Shown one piece after another: positions 53,242-53,335 of a stretch of 53,335 nucleotides of DNA. The translations under genes and the position numbers were made by a program. The stretch spans positions 1 to 53,335 of the forward strand of contig PBPM01000084.1 of assembly GCA_002724635.1 (NCBI GenBank), written 5' to 3'. The first letter of the stretch is position 1. Each line of letters begins with the position of its first letter. The notes under the pieces are model-generated. The model saw only the letters and a list, made by a program, of their open reading frames with translations. It had not been told where the DNA came from and made no database searches. Source of the stretch: Rhodospirillaceae bacterium. Its GTDB lineage: Bacteria; Pseudomonadota; Alphaproteobacteria; UBA6615.

Positions 53242-53335
53242 ATGACCAAACACATCGGCACCTGGGAGCTCGTCCGGGTCGAGGCGGTCGACGCGGACGG
53301 CGCGCCCGTCTCGCCGCAGCCCTATGGCGACGGGA
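53242..53335 (+). CDS. Lipocalin-like domain protein (partial, runs off right edge)
   Basis: The first 31 residues are visible (IGTWELVRVEAVDADG follows MTKH). The GTWELVxxEAxDADGxxVxP pattern is the start of the lipocalin-like domain (PF13924), a small beta-barrel protein with no settled function. A ribosome site CGGAAGGATAAG precedes the ATG. Confidence 0.75.
   Translation, partial: MTKHIGTWELVRVEAVDADGAPVSPQPYGDG

Overview
The window looks like chromosomal DNA from a high-GC alphaproteobacterium, most likely a Rhodospirillales-type, free-living (perhaps marine) heterotroph. The clearest marker is the housekeeping block at 13.2-21.9 kb: a small basic protein, dcd, murA, DUF2948, hisG, hisD, UPF0262, an LMW-phosphatase-like gene, infA, maf, an RNase E/G homologue, yacG and tRNA-Phe. 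This order is familiar from alphaproteobacterial genomes. Everything else is a dense set of catabolic accessory genes with few hypothetical ones. No phage, integrase, insertion sequence or CRISPR array was seen.

Layout. (a) 1-8.7 kb, mostly minus strand: the start of a TRAP DctP binding protein (cut by the left edge), a cyclase-family hydrolase, a TetR regulator with an obvious operator, an alpha/beta hydrolase, a D-tartrate-dehydratase-like enolase-superfamily enzyme, an AMP-forming acyl-CoA ligase, a plus-strand Rid protein and an MFS exporter. (b) 8.8-13 kb: an L-arabinonate-dehydratase-type IlvD/Edd enzyme, a DRE-TIM metallolyase, an extended SDR and tRNA-Thr. (c) 13.2-21.9 kb: the housekeeping block. 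(d) 22-29.6 kb: cupin, metal-dependent cyclase and amidase, a convergent TauD-type dioxygenase, then a more A+T-rich two-gene TAXI-TRAP transporter. Together these look like an uptake and hydrolysis module for an unknown amide-like or cyclic substrate. (e) 29.7-30.1 kb: an internally deleted MetE-like pseudogene. (f) 30.2-36.3 kb: ThDP enzyme, LigE-like GST, FAH-family hydrolase, class II aldolase, zinc-free MDR reductase and HupE/UreJ, closed by a good intrinsic terminator. (g) 36.4-44 kb: a candidate selenoprotein, SDR, OsmC, hydroxypyruvate isomerase-like protein, alpha/beta hydrolase, crotonase, and an M24 protein coupled to a degenerate KdsB-like protein. (h) 44.3-53.3 kb: an acyl-CoA dehydrogenase pair, two tandem FAH-family hydrolases, a VOC dioxygenase-like protein, an M14 carboxypeptidase, a PRISE-type SDR, an AGPS-like flavoprotein and the start of a lipocalin-like gene.

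The most notable observation is at 36360-37460. One continuous reading frame is interrupted by a single UGA, placed exactly where the second catalytic cysteine of an AhpD CxxCxxxH centre should be (it reads C-F-Y-UGA-T-T-G-H). The downstream part encodes the rest of the AhpD fold, and hairpins that could act as a SECIS follow the UGA directly. I read it as an unannotated CxxU AhpD-like selenoprotein rather than two genes or a pseudogene. A second RNA-level oddity lies before infA: two perfect 9-bp stems are interleaved, so they can form either mutually exclusive hairpins or a pseudoknot.
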